Assembly: GCA_938005655.1 (NCBI GenBank)
Contig: CALLNA010000231.1
Location: 1-18,258 of the forward strand
Reading direction: 5' to 3'
Length of the DNA: 18,258 nucleotides
DNA from: an uncultured Novosphingobium sp.
GTDB taxonomy: Bacteria > Pseudomonadota > Alphaproteobacteria > Sphingomonadales > Sphingomonadaceae
The notes under the pieces are model-generated. The model was not told the DNA's origin, did not search any database, and saw only the letters and a program-made list of their open reading frames with translations. The position numbers and the translations under genes are program-made. Positions within the stretch are counted from its first letter, which is position 1; every line of letters starts with the position of its first letter. This document shows positions 15,713 through 18,258 of this stretch, in pieces.

Positions 15713-17173
15713 CTAGACCGCTGCGCTTTCCGGCACCGGCTGCGCCCCGCCGGGGAAAGCCTGGTGCTTGCGGCGGCGCCAGGACCCCTTGGCATAGACC
15801 AGCGAGGTCAGCACGGCCGAGACCGCCGAGCCCGCCGGGAACGACCACCACAGCGCATCGGCCCCGAGATAGGGATGGAGCGAGAAGTAGAAGCCCAGCC
15901 GCACCGGATAGAGCGCGATCACCTGGATGATCATCGGCGCGATCACCACGCCGTAGGCGCGCAAGGTGCCCGACTGCACCATCATCGCGCCCATCACGAT
16001 GTAGGACCAGGTGACGATGTACTGGATATGCTGGGCGATCGGCATGGCCGGGCTGCCGCCGCCGAGGAACAGGGCCAGCAGTGGGTGCGAGGCCGCGACG
16101 ACGAGCACGGTCAGCAGGCCGGTCATCGCCAGGTTGGTCAGCATGCCGACGCGGGTGATCTGGCTGACCCGCTCGTGGTGCCCCGCGCCGATGTTCTGCG
16201 CGACCATGGCGGCGATCGCCGTGCTGATCGCGAAGGCCGGCATCTGGAGGTAGTTCCAGAGCTGCATCGAGGCGCTGTAGGCCGCCGTGGTGTTCAGCCC
16301 CTCGCGGTTGACTAGGCCGATCACGACGAGCTGCGAGGAGGAGATCAGCAGCATCTGCGCGCCCATCGGCAGGCCCTTGCCGACGATGTAGCGCAGGTCG
16401 TCCGCCCGGGGGAGCAGGTAGCCCAGCTCGTGCCCGCGCAGGCGCAGCGGCAGGTCGCGGCCGTAGAGGCGGTAGAGCACCAGCAGGACGCCGCCGAAGT
16501 TGGCGATGCCCGTCGCCAGGGCCGAGCCGGCGATGCCGAGCGAGGGGACCGGCCCCCAGCCGCGGATCAGCAGCGGGTTGAGCACGATGTCCAGCGCCAC
16601 GGTCAGGATCATCGAATGGAGCGGGGTCTTGGAATCGCCGCTGCCGCGCAGGCCCATGCCGAGCATCATCGAGAAGGTGCCGAAGGGCATGGTCACGAAG
16701 ATCACACGCAGATAGGCCTCGGCCTCGGCGAAGCTGCCCGCCGGGGTGGCGAGCAGCCGCAGCAGGTCGGTCGACAGGAACCAGCCGAGCAGGCTGACGA
16801 TCACCGCCACGATCACGCAAAAGCCCAGGCCGCTGCCGAAGGTCCGCCGCGCCGCGTCGACGTCGCGGTTGCCGAAATACTGGCCGACGCGCACCGTCGT
16901 CGCGTTGCCGAGCCCGAAGATCGCGGCGAACAGCAGGAACATCACGACGTTGGCGTTGGCCGTGGCGGCCAGCGCGCTCTCGCCGATCAGGCGGCCGACC
17001 CAGATCGCGTTGATCGAGCCGTTCAGCGTCTGGATTACGTTGCCGATCAGCATCGGGATCGAGAACATGACGAGGGTGCGGAGGATCGGTCCCTGCGTCA
17101 GGTCGCCGCCGCGCGCGGCCTCGCGGGGCGCCGCCGGTTCTTCCGGACGATCCTCAGCTAGCTTAGTATTCAT
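15713..17173 (-). CDS. MATE family multidrug/small-molecule efflux transporter
   Basis: The 486-residue inner-membrane protein has about twelve helices in two homologous halves. The first half includes MFSIPMLIGNVIQTLNGSINAIWVG (about 35-59), GLGNATTVRVGQYFGNRD (about 92-109) and GLRGSGDSKTPL. The second includes AMVAQNIGAGHHERV. These are the conserved MATE signatures for Na+- or H+-driven export of cationic or other small molecules. The polar N-terminus (RPEEPAAPREAARGGD) is cytoplasmic. Its ATG at 17173 overlaps the queE stop by four bases (ATGA), and an AGGGG box (17177-17181) lies inside queE, so it is co-translated with queE. It converges on the HerA-like gene with nine bases between stops and no visible terminator. 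The substrate is unknown. Confidence 0.92.
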   Translation of the reverse strand: MNTKLAEDRPEEPAAPREAARGGDLTQGPILRTLVMFSIPMLIGNVIQTLNGSINAIWVGRLIGESALAATANANVVMFLLFAAIFGLGNATTVRVGQYFGNRDVDAARRTFGSGLGFCVIVAVIVSLLGWFLSTDLLRLLATPAGSFAEAEAYLRVIFVTMPFGTFSMMLGMGLRGSGDSKTPLHSMILTVALDIVLNPLLIRGWGPVPSLGIAGSALATGIANFGGVLLVLYRLYGRDLPLRLRGHELGYLLPRADDLRYIVGKGLPMGAQMLLISSSQLVVIGLVNREGLNTTAAYSASMQLWNYLQMPAFAISTAIAAMVAQNIGAGHHERVSQITRVGMLTNLAMTGLLTVLVVAASHPLLALFLGGGSPAMPIAQHIQYIVTWSYIVMGAMMVQSGTLRAYGVVIAPMIIQVIALYPVRLGFYFSLHPYLGADALWWSFPAGSAVSAVLTSLVYAKGSWRRRKHQAFPGGAQPVPESAAV

Positions 17174-17901
17174 GTGCCCCTAGTGTCGCCGTAGAGGTGG
17201 ATATGCAAGCGATCGGTGAGATTGAATTCGTTTTTTGAACAAATATCCGCGAGCCAGGGCAGCCGCGCGCGCAGGGTTGCGCTGTCGCGGCCCTCGGGCA
17301 TCAGGAAGATCCGCCCGGCCGGAATGGCGTGGGCCTGCTGGAGCGCGAGCACCTCGTCGAGGTCCTCCGGCGCGGCGATCACGAACTTGAACCAGGCCCG
17401 CGGCTCGGCCGCCCAGGCGGCGAGCCGCTCGGGCGGCAGGGCGAGGTCGGCGGGATTGCCGCTGTGCCGCAGCTTCGGGCTGACGTTGAACTGGTCGACC
17501 AGCGCGTCGAGCGCGGGCGCGGGGGCAACTGTGCCGTTGGTCTCGACCTCGACGTGCATCGGCGGCAGCAAGGCGAGCATCCGGGCGAGGGCGGCCCCTT
17601 GCAGCAGCGGCTCGCCCCCGGTGACGACCAGCCGCGATCCGCCAAGCGCCGCGATCCGCGCGGCGACCTCGGTCTCGCCCAGCGCGACCTGGTTGGCCCG
17701 GCGGTCGAAGGCGAGGCCGTCGCGGTGCGGGCGGTTGTCGCCGGTGAAGCGCCAGGTATAGGCCGTGTCGCACCACAGGCAGGCGAGGTTGCAGCGCGAC
17801 AGCCGGACGAAGGTGCTGGGCTTGCCGATCGACGGCCCCTCGCCCTGGAGCGAGTGGAAGATCTCGGGCTCGCCGGGGGAGGTCGTGGCCAAGGTCAGCA
17901 T
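17170..17901 (-). CDS. queE: 7-carboxy-7-deazaguanine synthase
   Basis: The 243-residue radical SAM enzyme contracts 6-carboxy-5,6,7,8-tetrahydropterin to 7-carboxy-7-deazaguanine, a step in queuosine and other 7-deazapurine synthesis. The FeS-cluster motif is C37-x3-C41-x2-C44 (RCNLACLWCDTAYTW). FHSLQGEG (15-22) and VVTGGEPLLQ (SAM-binding GGEP) are also diagnostic, as is the GDTRGT end. Length is usual. The ATG at 17901 is preceded by GGGAGG ten bases upstream, which sits over the valS stop. Only 15 bases separate the genes, so it is probably transcribed with valS. queC, queD and tgt are not in the window, so I cannot tell whether the product goes to tRNA queuosine or to DNA modification. 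tRNA queuosine is the default. Confidence 0.93.
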   Translation of the reverse strand: MLTLATTSPGEPEIFHSLQGEGPSIGKPSTFVRLSRCNLACLWCDTAYTWRFTGDNRPHRDGLAFDRRANQVALGETEVAARIAALGGSRLVVTGGEPLLQGAALARMLALLPPMHVEVETNGTVAPAPALDALVDQFNVSPKLRHSGNPADLALPPERLAAWAAEPRAWFKFVIAAPEDLDEVLALQQAHAIPAGRIFLMPEGRDSATLRARLPWLADICSKNEFNLTDRLHIHLYGDTRGT

Positions 17902-17916
17902 GAGGCCACGCCTCCC

Positions 17917-18258
17917 TCACCCCAGCCGCGCCAGCGCCGCCGCCAGCCGCTCGGCCTCGGCGGCGTGGGCGGCGTGATCGGCGCGAGCCTTCTCGACCGC
18001 CTCGGGCTTGGCCTTCTCGACGAAGGCGGGGTTGGATAGCCGCCCTTCGAGCGACCTGGCCTCCTTCTGCGAGGCGGTGAGGGCCTTTTCGAGGCGGACC
18101 TTCTCGGCGGCGATGTCGATCACGCCTTCGAGCGGGATCACCACGTTCGCGTCCCCCGCGCCGATTTGCATCGCCGCTCCGGCGGGCGCGGGTTCGAAGC
18201 GGATCGTGTCGAGGCGGGCGAGGCGGTCGATCGCCGCGGCATTGCGCTCGACGATCCC
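17917..18258 (-). CDS. valS: valyl-tRNA synthetase, C-terminal fragment
   Basis: The last 113 codons of a minus-strand gene enter from the right edge. The visible part ends in the ValS tRNA-binding coiled coil: EGVIDIAAEKVRLEKAL, then RLSNPAFVEKAKPEAVEKARAD and a leucine/alanine-rich helix. The segment NPAFVEKAKPEAV is characteristic of ValS and clamps the tRNA acceptor stem. The enzyme charges tRNA-Val in the cytoplasm. The synthetase core lies outside the window. It ends 15 bases before queE, with the stop codon inside the queE ribosome-binding region, indicating an operon valS-queE-MATE. Confidence 0.93.
   Translation of the reverse strand, partial: GIVERNAAAIDRLARLDTIRFEPAPAGAAMQIGAGDANVVIPLEGVIDIAAEKVRLEKALTASQKEARSLEGRLSNPAFVEKAKPEAVEKARADHAAHAAEAERLAAALARLG

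Overview
The window comes from a GC-rich alphaproteobacterium, most likely a sphingomonad (Sphingomonadales). The evidence is a ChpT-type cell-cycle phosphotransferase, an alpha-type RpoH N-terminus, a TauE/SafE-TIGR02186 gene pair, a TorF-family porin, and a palindromic repeat of the kind scattered through sphingomonad genomes. Nearly all of it is compact chromosomal housekeeping DNA. I see no transposase, integrase, CRISPR array, tRNA or rRNA, and no gene-free stretch longer than about 255 bases.

Layout. 1-1205 (minus): start of rpoH (cut by the window edge) and rluD. 1241-3448 (plus): a JAMM/MPN metalloprotease-like protein, chpT, an AmpD/AmiD-type amidase, then the RNase P RNA gene rnpB starting about 2 nt after the amidase stop codon. 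3521-3841 (plus): an unrecognised, lower-GC small winged-helix-like gene. 3899-6000 (minus): a calcineurin-like phosphatase translationally coupled to UDP-glucose dehydrogenase. 6256-8371 (plus): TorF-type porin with a strong terminator, glyoxalase I, and a short-chain dehydrogenase behind an AT-rich promoter. 8373-9554 (minus): nhaA. 9654-12151 (plus): an NfrB-like membrane glycosyltransferase overlapping a gene for an anchored, proline-rich, beta-barrel-like protein. 12203-13866 (plus): TauE/SafE permease overlapping a TIGR02186 protein. 14012-15703 (plus): a lone HerA/DUF87 ATPase. 15713-18258 (minus): the end of valS, then queE, then a MATE exporter.

How the genes work together. Several pairs overlap by 4 nt (ATGA or GTGA), which points to co-translation: phosphatase-ugd, glycosyltransferase-barrel protein, TauE-TIGR02186 and queE-MATE. 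The envelope theme is strong. Ugd supplies UDP-glucuronate for exopolysaccharide and, in sphingomonads, for glucuronosyl sphingolipids. The glycosyltransferase-barrel pair looks like a reduced glycan synthesis and export unit. The amidase recycles or trims peptidoglycan.

The most unusual observation is inside rnpB. The hairpin at the P12 position of the RNase P RNA is made of a dispersed palindromic repeat (3136-3156), so the repeat appears to have been accepted as part of a catalytic RNA. The other two points most worth a second look are the reduced NfrB/NfrA-like pair and the low-GC orphan gene just after rnpB. I found no clear defence or mobile system.
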